Assembly: GCA_029260755.1 (NCBI GenBank)
Contig: JAJDCQ010000189.1
Coordinates: forward strand, 1-64,000
Length of the DNA: 64,000 bases
Source: Planctomycetota bacterium
Lineage (GTDB): Bacteria; Planctomycetota; J058; JAJDCQ01
Direction of reading: 5' to 3'
Below are positions 25,602 through 35,913 of the stretch, one piece after another. The number at the start of each line of letters is the position of its first letter. Position 1 is the stretch's first letter. The notes under the pieces were generated by a model that had not been told where the DNA came from, ran no database searches, and saw only the letters and a list, made by a program, of their open reading frames with translations. Both the position numbers and the translations under genes were made by a program.

Positions 25602-25745
25602 GAGCACCCCGACGCGTCGGCAATGGCTCGGCGACGCCCGAATCAATCCGGGTAATCCGCGAAATCCGCGGTTCGGTCTCTCGGCGTTGAACGAGTGGGA
25701 ACCGCGGATTGCGCGGATTACGCGGAATGCGAGTTGCCAGGTCGG
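25602..25745. repeat. Dispersed palindromic repeat, copy 2
   Basis: A near-identical copy of 8742-8890 in the same orientation, starting GAGCACC and continuing CGCGTCGGCAATGGCTCGGC. The arms around 25645-25674 and 25697-25728 pair at about 27 of 30 positions. It fills most of the 227-bp gap between the convergent RluA-like gene and the minus-strand paralogue pair. Two short differences in the loop and arms are partly compensatory or conserve the palindrome. Confidence 0.85.
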
Positions 25746-25769
25746 GGTCATTACACGCCTGGCTCGGTG

Positions 25770-26645
25770 CTAGGCGTGGCTCTCCGACCAGGTCGCCGTC
25801 GTGATCGTGACGGACGGGCCCGAGAGCTCCTCGCCCGTCTCCTCGTCGACCTGCGACCGCGTCTCGCGCGACTCGCTCACGCTGATCCCGGCCCGGCCGT
25901 CGAGGCGTTGGAGCACGATCGGGGTGAGCGGCTCGATCGGGAAGAGCCGCTCGAGCCGTTCGAGCGCCCAGCCGAACGGGACGACGTAGCCCGGGTTGCC
26001 GTCGAACGGCATGAGAACGGCGGGCTCGTCGTCGTCCCGCTCCCAGTCGAGGGAGCCGAGGTGATCGAAGCGCTCGCCGCGGACGTGCCCGACGGCCTCG
26101 GCGAAGCGCTCCGCGCGGGTCTCCTCCGACCACTCCCGCGTGATCGCGCCCGGGGGCCCGAGCTGCATGCGCTGAACGTCGAACCCGGGAAACGCCCGGC
26201 CCGGCGTCGCGTCCAGGGCCTCCTCGCGCGCGAAGCTCGTCTCGGCGACGAGCAGGTCGACGGCACGCCCGGAGATGCACGGCGCCGCCTCGAGCCTCGC
26301 GCGGTCCCTCTCGCCGAGCTCTTCCGCGACCTTCGCGAGCCAGAGTTGGCGAGCGCCTCGCTCGTCGCGTTCCCCTCGCTCGTGGCGGCGGGCGGAGGCA
26401 TCGGTCTCGCCCGGCCCGATGGCGAGAAGCTCCTCGAACGCGGCCGTCCGATCGCGGATCGACCGCACCGGCTCGATCCCCGCCGCGACGGCCGCCGCCT
26501 CGTGACCGAGCCAGGCCGCTCCCTCGAGATCCGCTCGCGCCAGGAGTCCGTCGGAGACCCGCCGGGCGAGCCAGCGCGCCTCGTCGGCGACCTCGCCCGT
26601 CTCCCGGAATCGGCGCTCGAGGGCGCGCAGGCCCTCATCGGTCAC
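25770..26645 (-). CDS. Uncharacterized paralogue B of a tandem pair
   Basis: A protein of 291 residues, function unknown. It aligns along its whole length with the upstream paralogue: N-terminal module ALERRFRETGEVADEARWLA, GHEAAAVAAGIEPV, then LSWERDD-like SLDWERDDDE, PFDGNPGYVVPFGWALERLERLF and LDGRAGISVSES near the end. No signal peptide, membrane helix or cysteine cluster is seen. The GTG start at 26645 overlaps the TGA of the upstream gene in GTGA, so translation is coupled. The two probably arose by tandem duplication and have diverged to perhaps half identity by eye. Confidence 0.8.
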   Translation of the reverse strand: MTDEGLRALERRFRETGEVADEARWLARRVSDGLLARADLEGAAWLGHEAAAVAAGIEPVRSIRDRTAAFEELLAIGPGETDASARRHERGERDERGARQLWLAKVAEELGERDRARLEAAPCISGRAVDLLVAETSFAREEALDATPGRAFPGFDVQRMQLGPPGAITREWSEETRAERFAEAVGHVRGERFDHLGSLDWERDDDEPAVLMPFDGNPGYVVPFGWALERLERLFPIEPLTPIVLQRLDGRAGISVSESRETRSQVDEETGEELSGPSVTITTATWSESHA

Positions 26646-27514
26646 GACGCGCTCTCGCCCTGGTCGAGCGCGTGCCCGTCGGACCACGTCGCGGTCGTGA
26701 TCACGACGGTCGGAATGCGCTCCTCCTCGCCCCTCTCCTCGTCGAGCATCCAGCGCCACTCGCTCGACTGGCTGACGCTCACGCCGGCCCGCCCGTCGAG
26801 GCGCTCGAGGATGAGCGAGACCGGTCGCATCTCGAACAGCCGCTCGAGCCGCGCCCGGGCCCATCCGAACGGCACGACGTAGGCCGGGTTGCCGTTGAAC
26901 GGCAGCAGCGCCGCGCGCTCCGCGTCGTCGCGCTCCCAGCTCAGGCTCTCGATCGAGGCGAAACGCTCGCGCAGCGTCACGCCCGACCACTCGGCCGAGG
27001 TCGGGCCCGCCGGCTCGAGGACGTCGCGGTGGAACGCCCACCCCGGCGGCGCGGACCCCGGCGTGTCGCCGAGGCCGTCCTCGGCGACGAAGCTCACCTC
27101 GCGGATCAGGGCGAGGAGCGCGTCCCCCTGGATGAACGGCGCCGCCTCGAGCGTCGCGCCATCCTCGTCGCCGAGCGCCCGGGCGACCTGCGGCAGCCAG
27201 AGGCCCCGCTCCCCCCGCTCGCGGTTCCGCTCGGCCCGCTCCTCGAGCTCGCGCCTCCGAGCCTCGGCGTCGGTCTCGTCGGGCCGCGGATCGAGCAGCT
27301 TCGCGAGCACGGCCGAGCGATCGCGAACGGGCCGTACCGGCTCGATCCCCGCTGCGATGGCCGCCGCCTCGTGCCCGAGCCACGCCGCTCCCTCGAGCAC
27401 CTCACGGGCGAGCCCGCCGCTCGCCACCCGCTGCGCGAGCCAGCGCGCCTCGTCGCCGACCTCGCCGGTCTCCCGGAACCGTCTCTCGAGGTCTCGGAGC
27501 CGTTCGTCGACCAT
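26642..27514 (-). CDS. Uncharacterized paralogue A of a tandem pair
   Basis: A protein of 290 residues, not recognised. It starts MVDERLRDLERRFRETGEVG, the same module as the genes at 23304 and 25770, then GHEAAAIAAGIEPVRPVRDR. The C-terminal half holds the pair-specific motifs SLSWERDDAERAALLPFNG and NPAYVVPFGWARARLERLF, then RLDGRAGVSVSQSSEWRW and TTATWSDGH. It begins 27 bp before and overlaps by 4 bp its paralogue. Its likely cytosolic location is inferred from the lack of a signal peptide. The GH3 gene lies directly upstream on the same strand (7-bp gap), so all may be one transcript. Confidence 0.8.
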   Translation of the reverse strand: MVDERLRDLERRFRETGEVGDEARWLAQRVASGGLAREVLEGAAWLGHEAAAIAAGIEPVRPVRDRSAVLAKLLDPRPDETDAEARRRELEERAERNRERGERGLWLPQVARALGDEDGATLEAAPFIQGDALLALIREVSFVAEDGLGDTPGSAPPGWAFHRDVLEPAGPTSAEWSGVTLRERFASIESLSWERDDAERAALLPFNGNPAYVVPFGWARARLERLFEMRPVSLILERLDGRAGVSVSQSSEWRWMLDEERGEEERIPTVVITTATWSDGHALDQGESAS

Positions 27515-27521
27515 CAGCGGG

Positions 27522-29096
27522 TCACCCGCTCGCGAACAGAGTGCGAGCGGCCGCTCGCTGGCAGGCGGGGTCGAGGCCCCAGGCTCGGATCGTCGGGGCG
27601 TCTTCGGCGAGCTCGGCGACGATGGGGTCTCCGAGGGCGACGAGGGCGCTCGGCCCCTTCGAGCTCGCGAGGAGCGTCCGGGCAGTCTTCGCGAGCGGCT
27701 CGGCGAGCCCGCTGCGTCCCTTGTAGCCGCGGACGTCGCAGCTCGCGATGACGATCAGCGTTCCCTCGGCTCCCGTCGCTTCGCGCGCGGCTTCGATGAT
27801 CTCGGCGTGGCGGGGAGGCTCGTCGGCGGCGGCGAGCTCGAAGAGGCGGAGCTCGGCTCCGCGGCGGCGAGCCTCGTGGAGCAGCTCGAGGCCGGCGTCG
27901 CCTCCCGGTCGATCGTCGTCGTCGAGGATGACGAGGGTCGCCTTGCGGACCGGTTCCCAGGCGGGCGGGGCCTTCACCGCGGCGGTCGCGATCTCGTCGG
28001 CGAGCTCGGTGTGGGCGATGAGAGTCGCCTCCTCGAGCGCCGTCGCGGCGGCTTCGGCTTCGGTTGCGGTTTCGGTCTCGGGCCGGGGAGCGATCGCTTC
28101 GCGGGCTCGGGCGATCCGGGCGTCGGCTCGTTCGATCGCTCCGGCGAGCCCTTCGTCGCGGGCGCTCGCCGCGGTGAGGGCGGCGATGAGCGCCGCCGGA
28201 TCGGGCGGGTGGAGCAGCACGTCGGCGCCGGCGGCGAGCGCTCGCTTCGCCGCCTCGGTGGCGTCGCCTCCGGCTCCGTCGAGCGCGCCGCCCATGTCGA
28301 GGGCGTCGGTCATCACCAGCCCGTCGAACTGCAGCTCGCCCCGGAGCAGCCCGCTCACGATCGTCGGGGCGAACGTGGCCGGTCCCTCGTCGCCGAGGTC
28401 GGGGAAGGCGACGTGGGCGGTCATCACCGACGCCACGCCCGCCTCGACGGCGGCGCGGAACGGGATGATGTCCGCCGCGTCGAGCGTCTCGCGGGCGCGC
28501 TCGTCGCGGGGCAGCCCGATGTGGCTGTCGACGCTCGTCGCTCCGTGCCCGGGGAAGTGCTTGGCGCAGGCGAGCGCTCCGGCGCTCTGGACGCCCTCGA
28601 TGAACGCTGCTCCGAGCCGGGCGACCTCGGCGGGGTCGGAGCCGAGCGAGCGGAGGCCGACGATCGGGTTGGCGATGGCGGGGTGGACGAGGTCGAGCAC
28701 CGGCGCGAGGACGACGTCGATGCCGAGCGCTCTCGCCTCGCGCGCCGTCGCCTCGCCGGCCCGCCGGGCGAGCTCGGGGGAGCCGGCCGCTCCGAGGGCG
28801 CGGAGCGGCGGAAGGAGGCTCGCCCCGTCGACCTGCTGGCCTGCGCCTCGCTCGAGGTCCGAGGTCACGATCGGCGCCGCCCGGCCCGCGGTCGCGGCGG
28901 CCTCGCGGATGGCGGCCGTCGCCGCGCGCACCGAGGCGACGTCGCCGCCGAAGAGGACGAACCCGCCCACGCCGTGGTCCCGGACGAGCGCGACGGCCGC
29001 GTCGGTCGCGGCGGGGCGTCCGTCGGGATCGCGGAGGTCGAGCCGCGCGAAGACGAGGCGCGCGACCGTCTCGGCGCTCGGCGCCGTGCCCGTCAT
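27522..29096 (-). CDS. Glycoside hydrolase family 3 protein, NagZ-like
   Basis: A protein of 524 residues. The GH3 TIM-barrel covers residues about 10-330, with GGFVLFGG, DLERGAGQQV, KHFPGHGATSVDSH (the NagZ-type His loop, near 181-194) and the nucleophile Asp in VMTDALDMGG. Family members remove beta-N-acetylglucosamine from cell-wall fragments. The C-terminal 170 residues form an alpha/beta sandwich-like domain (VILDDDDR, IVIASCDVRGYKG). There is no signal peptide, so a cytosolic peptidoglycan-recycling role is plausible. The ATG overlaps the upstream small gene in ATGA. Specificity is inferred from the His loop only. Confidence 0.87.
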   Translation of the reverse strand: MTGTAPSAETVARLVFARLDLRDPDGRPAATDAAVALVRDHGVGGFVLFGGDVASVRAATAAIREAAATAGRAAPIVTSDLERGAGQQVDGASLLPPLRALGAAGSPELARRAGEATAREARALGIDVVLAPVLDLVHPAIANPIVGLRSLGSDPAEVARLGAAFIEGVQSAGALACAKHFPGHGATSVDSHIGLPRDERARETLDAADIIPFRAAVEAGVASVMTAHVAFPDLGDEGPATFAPTIVSGLLRGELQFDGLVMTDALDMGGALDGAGGDATEAAKRALAAGADVLLHPPDPAALIAALTAASARDEGLAGAIERADARIARAREAIAPRPETETATEAEAAATALEEATLIAHTELADEIATAAVKAPPAWEPVRKATLVILDDDDRPGGDAGLELLHEARRRGAELRLFELAAADEPPRHAEIIEAAREATGAEGTLIVIASCDVRGYKGRSGLAEPLAKTARTLLASSKGPSALVALGDPIVAELAEDAPTIRAWGLDPACQRAAARTLFASG

Positions 29097-29533
29097 GGCC
29101 CGTCCCCGGCGACGCCGTCGCGGAACGCGGCCCACGCGGCCGCCGGCCCGCTCGGCGCCCGCGACGCCGCGAGGGCTCCGGCGACCTGTCCGGCGTCGAA
29201 GATCGTACCCGTCGCCACGTCGACCGCCCGGGCGCCCGGCAGCTCGCGCAGCAGCGCGGCGATCGCGTCGGCCGCGCCGGTGCCGTGGCCGTCGACCGTC
29301 AGCCCGATCATGGCCGTCTCGTCGCCGGCGCCGAGGTCGATCTCGAGGGTGAAGCCGACGCCTTCGAAGAGCCCCCACCGCGGACCGGCGAAGGTCGCGC
29401 CCGGAAGCGCCACCAGCATCCGCGGCGCGAGACGGGCGCGCTCCCCGAGCGGGGGCACCGTCTCGGCCGCGGGCAGCTCATCCCGCCGGGCCAGGCCGGC
29501 GGGGAGCGCCTCGATGGTGACGTCCCAGCTCAT
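29093..29533 (-). CDS. Small protein of unknown function (MSWDV type)
   Basis: A protein of 146 residues, not recognised. It begins MSWDVTIEALPAG and contains LEIDLGAGDETAMIGLTVDGHG and a final helix-rich part with GTIFDAGQ. It looks like a compact alpha/beta protein with no signal peptide. It ends in a 4-bp ATGA overlap with the GH3 gene, so the two are translated together. Similar small proteins beginning MSWDV are recalled from planctomycetes without known function. Confidence 0.68.
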   Translation of the reverse strand: MSWDVTIEALPAGLARRDELPAAETVPPLGERARLAPRMLVALPGATFAGPRWGLFEGVGFTLEIDLGAGDETAMIGLTVDGHGTGAADAIAALLRELPGARAVDVATGTIFDAGQVAGALAASRAPSGPAAAWAAFRDGVAGDGP

Positions 29534-29560
29534 CCAGCGATCGCGGGAGCCAGGCCGGCG

Positions 29561-32551
29561 TCACCGACTCCCGACGGTCACGTCGAGGGTCAGCTTCTTC
29601 CCGTCGCGCATCACGACCGCCTTCACCTCGTCGCCCGGCTTCAGCGTCCGCAGGGCGTAGGTGAAGTCGTAGAGGTTGCCGATCTTCTTGTCGGCGAGCT
29701 CGACCAGCCGGTCGCCGCCCTTGAGACCCGCCTTCTCGGACGGCGAGCCCGGCCGGACGCCGGAGAGCAGGACGCCCTCGATGCTCTCGTCCTGCGCGTA
29801 GTCGGGGATCGTTCCGAGGTAGGCGCCCTTCCCGCTCCGGGGCACGCCCTCGCCGCTGCCGTGGGCCGCGGCCGGGTCCTTGGCCGCGAGATGCGTCGGC
29901 CGCGCGTCGAGCGCGTCGATCTGACGGACGAGCTGCTCGGCGAACAGGGTGATCGTGCCGAGCCCTTCGGCGTCGACCTTGTCGGCGTCGTCGCTCGGCT
30001 TGTGGTAGTCGGTGTGCGCCCCGGTGAAGAGGAACAGCACCGGCACGTCCTTGCTGTAGAACGAGCTGTGATCGCTCGGGCCGTAGCCGTCCTCCTTGAG
30101 GACCGTCTTCAGCTCGCCGTCGATCCCCGTCCGCGCCTTCTCGATGACGTCCGGCCACTCGGTCGCGGTGCCGGCGCCGCCGACGGTGAGGGCGCGGCCA
30201 TTCAGCCGTCCGACCATGTCCATGTTCAGCATGGCGATCGTGTCGGCGAGCGGACGCTGCGGGTGTTTCACGTAGTGGGCGCTGCCGAGCAGCCCCATCT
30301 CCTCGGCGCCGAAGCCGATGAAGACGACCGTCCGCCGCGGACCGCGACCCTCGCGCGCCAGCGCGGTGAGGGCGCGGGCGACCTCGATCATCGCCGAGGT
30401 GCCGCTCGCGTTGTCGTCGGCGCCGTTGTGGATCTCGCCCGGCTTCTCGGCGAGCGAGCCCGCGCCGCCGTGACCGAGGTGGTCGTAGTGCGCGCCGACG
30501 ACGATCGTCTCCCGCCGCAGGACGAGGTCGCTCCCGGGCAGGATCCCGATCACGTTGTCGGTGGCGCCCTTCTTCACGACCAGGTCGGCCGCGACCCGCA
30601 CCCGCACACCGGGCATCGCGAACGGCGCGCCCTTCAGCGTGTGGTCGAGGCCGGCCTGCACCTTCTCGAGCGGCTTGCCCATGCCGGCGAAGAGCTTCGC
30701 GACCGCGGAGCGCTTGACCTGGATGACGGGGATCCCCGTGCCGCCGAGGCTCGGACGGCCCTTCAGCGGAACGAGGGCGTCCTCGTCGTCGGGGATGTTG
30801 AGCGGATCGTTGATGACGATCAGCGCCACCGCTCCCTTGTCGCGCGCCACGCTCGCCTTGTAGCGAAGGTCGGCGTGGAGCGTGAGCCGGTCGCCGGCGA
30901 AGCCGCTGTGCGGGTTCTTCGCCTGCGGCTCGTTCCGGAAGATCGCGACCGCCTTGCCCTTCACGTCGAGCCCGGCGTAGTCGTCGTAGTCGTTCTCCTT
31001 GCTCACGATTCCGTAGCCCGCGAACACGAGCGGCGCGGTCACGTCGGCGTTGCTCGAGAACGTCAGCGGGGTGAAGTCGGAGAACGCCTTCAGGGTGCCC
31101 GGGGAGACGCCGTCGGCGACCTGGATCCGGAGGTGGTTCTCGGCGCCCGCCTCGACGCCGATCGCGAACTCGAACGGGGCGCGGTAGTCGCCGGCGCCGG
31201 CCGTCTTCTTCCCGTCCGGCCCGCGGAGGCCCAGGCTGAACATCTGCGCGCCGATGTAGCGGGCCGCCGCCTTGCCGCCCGCCTCGCCCGGCTTGCGGCC
31301 GGCGAAGGCATCGGAGGCCAGCACGCGGACGTGCTCCATCGTCCGCTGCGCGACGGTGCGCCGGTCGGCGCTCGCCTCGCGGCGCGAGACGACGTCGGGA
31401 TCGGTGAAGTCGGCGACCCAGTTCTGGGGCGCGCCGCCGCCGCGGCTGCTCGTCCAGGTGAGCTTGGTCCCGTCGGCCGAGAACGTCGGCAGGGCGTCGA
31501 AGCCCGGGTCGTTCGTGAGCCGGATCCGACCGGTGCCATCGGGCCGGACGAGGTAGAGCTCGAAGTTGCGCCGCTTGGGGTCGTCGCGGTTGCTGCTGTA
31601 GACGATCCACTTGCCGCTCGGGTGCCAGAAGGGGCCCCAGTTGAGGGTGCCCGGCTCGTCGCTGATCTGCGTCTCGTCGGTGCCGTTCGCGCGGATCACG
31701 TAGAGCTGCGCGTCGCGGTGGTTCTCGGCGCCCTTCCGGAAGCCGCGGAAGGTGATCCACTCGCCGTCGGGGCTGAAGAACGGCCCGCCGTCGTAGCCCT
31801 TGGCGTAGGTGAGGCGCTTGGCGTTGCCGCCGTCGGCGTCCATCACCCAGATCTCGAGGTCGCCGGTGCGGTTGCTCGTGAAGCAGATCTTGTCGCCGTT
31901 CGGCGAGTAGCTGCCCTCGGCATCGTAGCCCGGCGCATCGGTGAGCCGCTCGAGGTCGCTGCCGTCGGCGTTGCTGCGGAAGATGTCCATCCCCGCGTCG
32001 AAGTCCCAGCGGTAGCTCTTGCCGCGACGCTGGCCGCCGCCCTCGCCGCCGCGCTTCTCGCCGTCGCCGCGCTTCTCTCCGGCGCCGTGCTTCTCGCCGC
32101 CGTCGCCGCGCCTCTCGCCCTCGCCGTGCTTGGGCTCGTCTCGCTTCTCGGGCTTGCTTCCGCCGCCGGTCCGCTCGTCGGTTCCGTCGGACTTCGCGAG
32201 GTGCGTCGACGCCCAGATCACCTTCTTGCCGTCGGGATGCCAGAAGGCGCAGGTCGTCTTGCCCTCGCCCGTCGAGATCATCGTCGGCGCGCCGCCGGCG
32301 ACGGGCATCGTGTAGATCTGGTAGTGGGGGTGGTCGCCGCGAACCGACTGGAAGATGAGCTGCTCTCCATCCGGCGAGAAGTAGGCCTCGCCGTTCCGAC
32401 CGTCGGTCGTGAGCGCGCGGAGGTTGCCGAGGTAGCTCACCTCATCGGCGGCGGTCTCGTCCTCGGAAGGACTCGCGAGGACGGGCCAGGCCACCGCGGC
32501 GAGGACGATGAGCACGGAAGCAGCGACAAACGCGCGCGGGCGTCGGAACAT
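29561..32551 (-). CDS. Secreted M28 metallopeptidase with TolB-type propeller and PDZ domain
   Basis: A protein of 996 residues. After a signal peptide (AASVLIVLAAVAWPVLA) come PD40/TolB-like propeller blades (AYFSPDGEQLIFQS, SYSPNGDKICFTSNRTGD, FFSPDGEWITFRG). A Gly/Lys/Glu/His-rich loop interrupts them near residues 125-180. A PA-type insert (about 480-640) sits in the M28 region, with zinc ligands in GAHYDHLG, HNGADDNASG, GFGAEEMGLLGS, NMDMVG and HTDYHKPSDD. A PDZ domain closes the protein (GVRPGSPSEKAGLKGGDRLVEL). M28 enzymes are aminopeptidases or carboxypeptidases using two zincs; the expected location is periplasmic or extracellular. A GAAGGAG precedes the ATG by 13 nt and a strong promoter lies upstream. 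Confidence 0.92.
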   Translation of the reverse strand: MFRRPRAFVAASVLIVLAAVAWPVLASPSEDETAADEVSYLGNLRALTTDGRNGEAYFSPDGEQLIFQSVRGDHPHYQIYTMPVAGGAPTMISTGEGKTTCAFWHPDGKKVIWASTHLAKSDGTDERTGGGSKPEKRDEPKHGEGERRGDGGEKHGAGEKRGDGEKRGGEGGGQRRGKSYRWDFDAGMDIFRSNADGSDLERLTDAPGYDAEGSYSPNGDKICFTSNRTGDLEIWVMDADGGNAKRLTYAKGYDGGPFFSPDGEWITFRGFRKGAENHRDAQLYVIRANGTDETQISDEPGTLNWGPFWHPSGKWIVYSSNRDDPKRRNFELYLVRPDGTGRIRLTNDPGFDALPTFSADGTKLTWTSSRGGGAPQNWVADFTDPDVVSRREASADRRTVAQRTMEHVRVLASDAFAGRKPGEAGGKAAARYIGAQMFSLGLRGPDGKKTAGAGDYRAPFEFAIGVEAGAENHLRIQVADGVSPGTLKAFSDFTPLTFSSNADVTAPLVFAGYGIVSKENDYDDYAGLDVKGKAVAIFRNEPQAKNPHSGFAGDRLTLHADLRYKASVARDKGAVALIVINDPLNIPDDEDALVPLKGRPSLGGTGIPVIQVKRSAVAKLFAGMGKPLEKVQAGLDHTLKGAPFAMPGVRVRVAADLVVKKGATDNVIGILPGSDLVLRRETIVVGAHYDHLGHGGAGSLAEKPGEIHNGADDNASGTSAMIEVARALTALAREGRGPRRTVVFIGFGAEEMGLLGSAHYVKHPQRPLADTIAMLNMDMVGRLNGRALTVGGAGTATEWPDVIEKARTGIDGELKTVLKEDGYGPSDHSSFYSKDVPVLFLFTGAHTDYHKPSDDADKVDAEGLGTITLFAEQLVRQIDALDARPTHLAAKDPAAAHGSGEGVPRSGKGAYLGTIPDYAQDESIEGVLLSGVRPGSPSEKAGLKGGDRLVELADKKIGNLYDFTYALRTLKPGDEVKAVVMRDGKKLTLDVTVGSR

Positions 32552-32605
32552 GACGACGGCACTCCTTCGAGGGGTGATGAGTTACGAAAGTCCTGAGGAC
32601 CGACG

Positions 32606-32634
32606 ACGATACGGGGGCTCCAGCGCCGTGTCAA
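32606..32634 (-). promoter_or_regulatory. Strong sigma-70-type promoter for the M28 peptidase gene
   Basis: On the minus strand a perfect TTGACA (32634-32629) and TATCGT (32611-32606) are separated by exactly 17 bp. Transcription would start near 32600, giving a leader of about 50 nt with its own Shine-Dalgarno. Confidence 0.7.
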
Positions 32635-32778
32635 CGCGAGACGCTCGAACGCGTCGACCGAGCTCCGCAACCCTCGACGCCGACGGGGTCTGGGTAGCCG
32701 AGGCCGCCTGATCGGCGGCGGGCACGAGCCCCCCCTCCCCTGCTACCATCCCGCGGACGAGCCTCGGAGGCGCCTCTC

Positions 32779-34311
32779 GTGTCGATCTCCGGATTCGAAG
32801 GCAAGCGACTCGGCCCCTACCGGGTGACCGGTGTGATCGGCCGGGGCGGAATGGGCGTCGTCCTCCGCGCGGTCCACGTGGAGACCGGCGTCGAGCACGC
32901 GCTCAAGCTGATCCTCGCCGCCTTCCTCGAGCTCCAGGGGCTGACGCCGCTCTCGCAGGACCACGTCTTCGAGGTGTGGCGTGAGCTCGACGTGGGCGAG
33001 CTGATCGCCCTCGGGGACGCCGAGAACGATCGAACGGACCGCCCGCCGAACCCCGCCCTGCTCGTCGCCGCCGCCCGCCTCCTCGACCTCATCTCCACGC
33101 AGTCCCAGCTGCCGCAGAACGGTCCGATCGCCCTCCGCTGGACCGATGCGGCGCTCGCGTCCGGCATCGAGGCCCGCTGGCTCCTCGCTCCGGCGGCCGT
33201 GCGCTTCGACTGGCTCGACCGCGACGACGGGGAGGTGCTCGCGCTGGTTCGCCGCGCCTACGATCTCGACCGAGCGCTCCCGCTCGAGCGTCGGTGGCCG
33301 TTCATCACCTCGCGCTACGTCGACGCGATCGTCGATGCGCTCGCCGGCGGCGACGCCGACGTCCCCGATCCGAGCCTCGAGCCCGCCCTCGTCGAGGCTG
33401 CCGCGCTCGCGGCGGAGGCCATCCGGATCCAGGAGGTGGCCTTCGGCCGACTCCGAGCCATCACCGAAGCGGGCGGAGACCCTCCCGAGACGATCGACGC
33501 GACCGACAGCATCGTCAAGGAGACCGAGACGCTCGCGCGCAGGATGGTGTCCCTCGGGAGGCCCCGGTGCTGCGATCTCGCGAGGGAGAACGACGTCCCT
33601 GGCCCCGTCGAGCTCCTCGCCGGGATCGTGGGGCTCGCGGAGCGGGCCGGCAAGCCGTACGCGGCGGCCCAGGCCCTCTCCACCTGGGGGCGCCACGACC
33701 TCGCCCACCGGCGCGTCGACGGGTTCGCCGACCGCCGGGTCCTTCACGCCCGAGTCGTCCGCGACGACCGGCGGACGCGGGACACCGACCGGCGCGACGT
33801 GCTGCTGTGGAGGAGCGTCCGCCAGCTGTCCTCGTGCGTCGAGGTGATCGTCGTGACGCGACGCCACGGGCTGGCGGTCGAGGTCGCCGGCGAGGCGATC
33901 GCGCTGGCGAACGAGCTCCTTGCCGCGGCGCTCGAGCCCGACCCCGCGCGTCTGCTGGAGCTGGCGTTCCTGCACGTACAGCGCGCGGGGTCGCGCCGGG
34001 CCGCCGGCGACGACGCGGGCGCGGATGACGACCGCGCCCGCGCGCTCGCGATCGCGACGGGCATCGAGTCGAGCGACGACGCGCTCACTGACGCGCTGGA
34101 GCTCATCGGAAAGGGAGACGGGCGTGGCGCGCTCGAGCGCATCGAGGCCGCCTTGACCGCGCTCCCGCGGGCCCCGAGGGACGACTCCGGGCAGATCGAG
34201 GTGATGGTGCGGCTTCGGACGGCCAAGGCGCTCTGCACGGCGCTCCTGGGGGACCTCCGGGCCGCGGACGCCGAGCTCGACGCTGCCGAGCGGCTCCGCC
34301 GGCGGGGCTGA
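32779..34311 (+). CDS. Protein with kinase N-lobe only, fused to helical repeats
   Basis: A protein of 510 residues. Residues 10-46 are the start of a Hanks kinase (GPYRVTGVIGRGGMGVVLRA, then HALKLIL with Lys43), but the sequence then departs: no HRD, DFG or APE motif occurs anywhere. The remaining 460 residues are Ala/Leu/Glu-rich helices, TPR-like in places (LIGKGDGRGALERIEAALTALP), with a catalytically neutral middle. It is either a gene whose kinase core was deleted in frame or a pseudokinase-derived adaptor. The GTG has GGAGG 8 nt upstream and a TACCAT box near 32744, so the gene is probably expressed. Confidence 0.72.
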   Translation: MSISGFEGKRLGPYRVTGVIGRGGMGVVLRAVHVETGVEHALKLILAAFLELQGLTPLSQDHVFEVWRELDVGELIALGDAENDRTDRPPNPALLVAAARLLDLISTQSQLPQNGPIALRWTDAALASGIEARWLLAPAAVRFDWLDRDDGEVLALVRRAYDLDRALPLERRWPFITSRYVDAIVDALAGGDADVPDPSLEPALVEAAALAAEAIRIQEVAFGRLRAITEAGGDPPETIDATDSIVKETETLARRMVSLGRPRCCDLARENDVPGPVELLAGIVGLAERAGKPYAAAQALSTWGRHDLAHRRVDGFADRRVLHARVVRDDRRTRDTDRRDVLLWRSVRQLSSCVEVIVVTRRHGLAVEVAGEAIALANELLAAALEPDPARLLELAFLHVQRAGSRRAAGDDAGADDDRARALAIATGIESSDDALTDALELIGKGDGRGALERIEAALTALPRAPRDDSGQIEVMVRLRTAKALCTALLGDLRAADAELDAAERLRRRG

Positions 34312-34320
34312 GCCCCCGGT

Positions 34321-35912
<1,592 letters not shown>

Positions 35913-35913
<1 letters not shown>

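Noticed and set aside
22963..25745. A complete insertion sequence or prophage in the repeat island
   Set aside because: No transposase, integrase or phage structural gene is present; only repeats and cellular-type genes.
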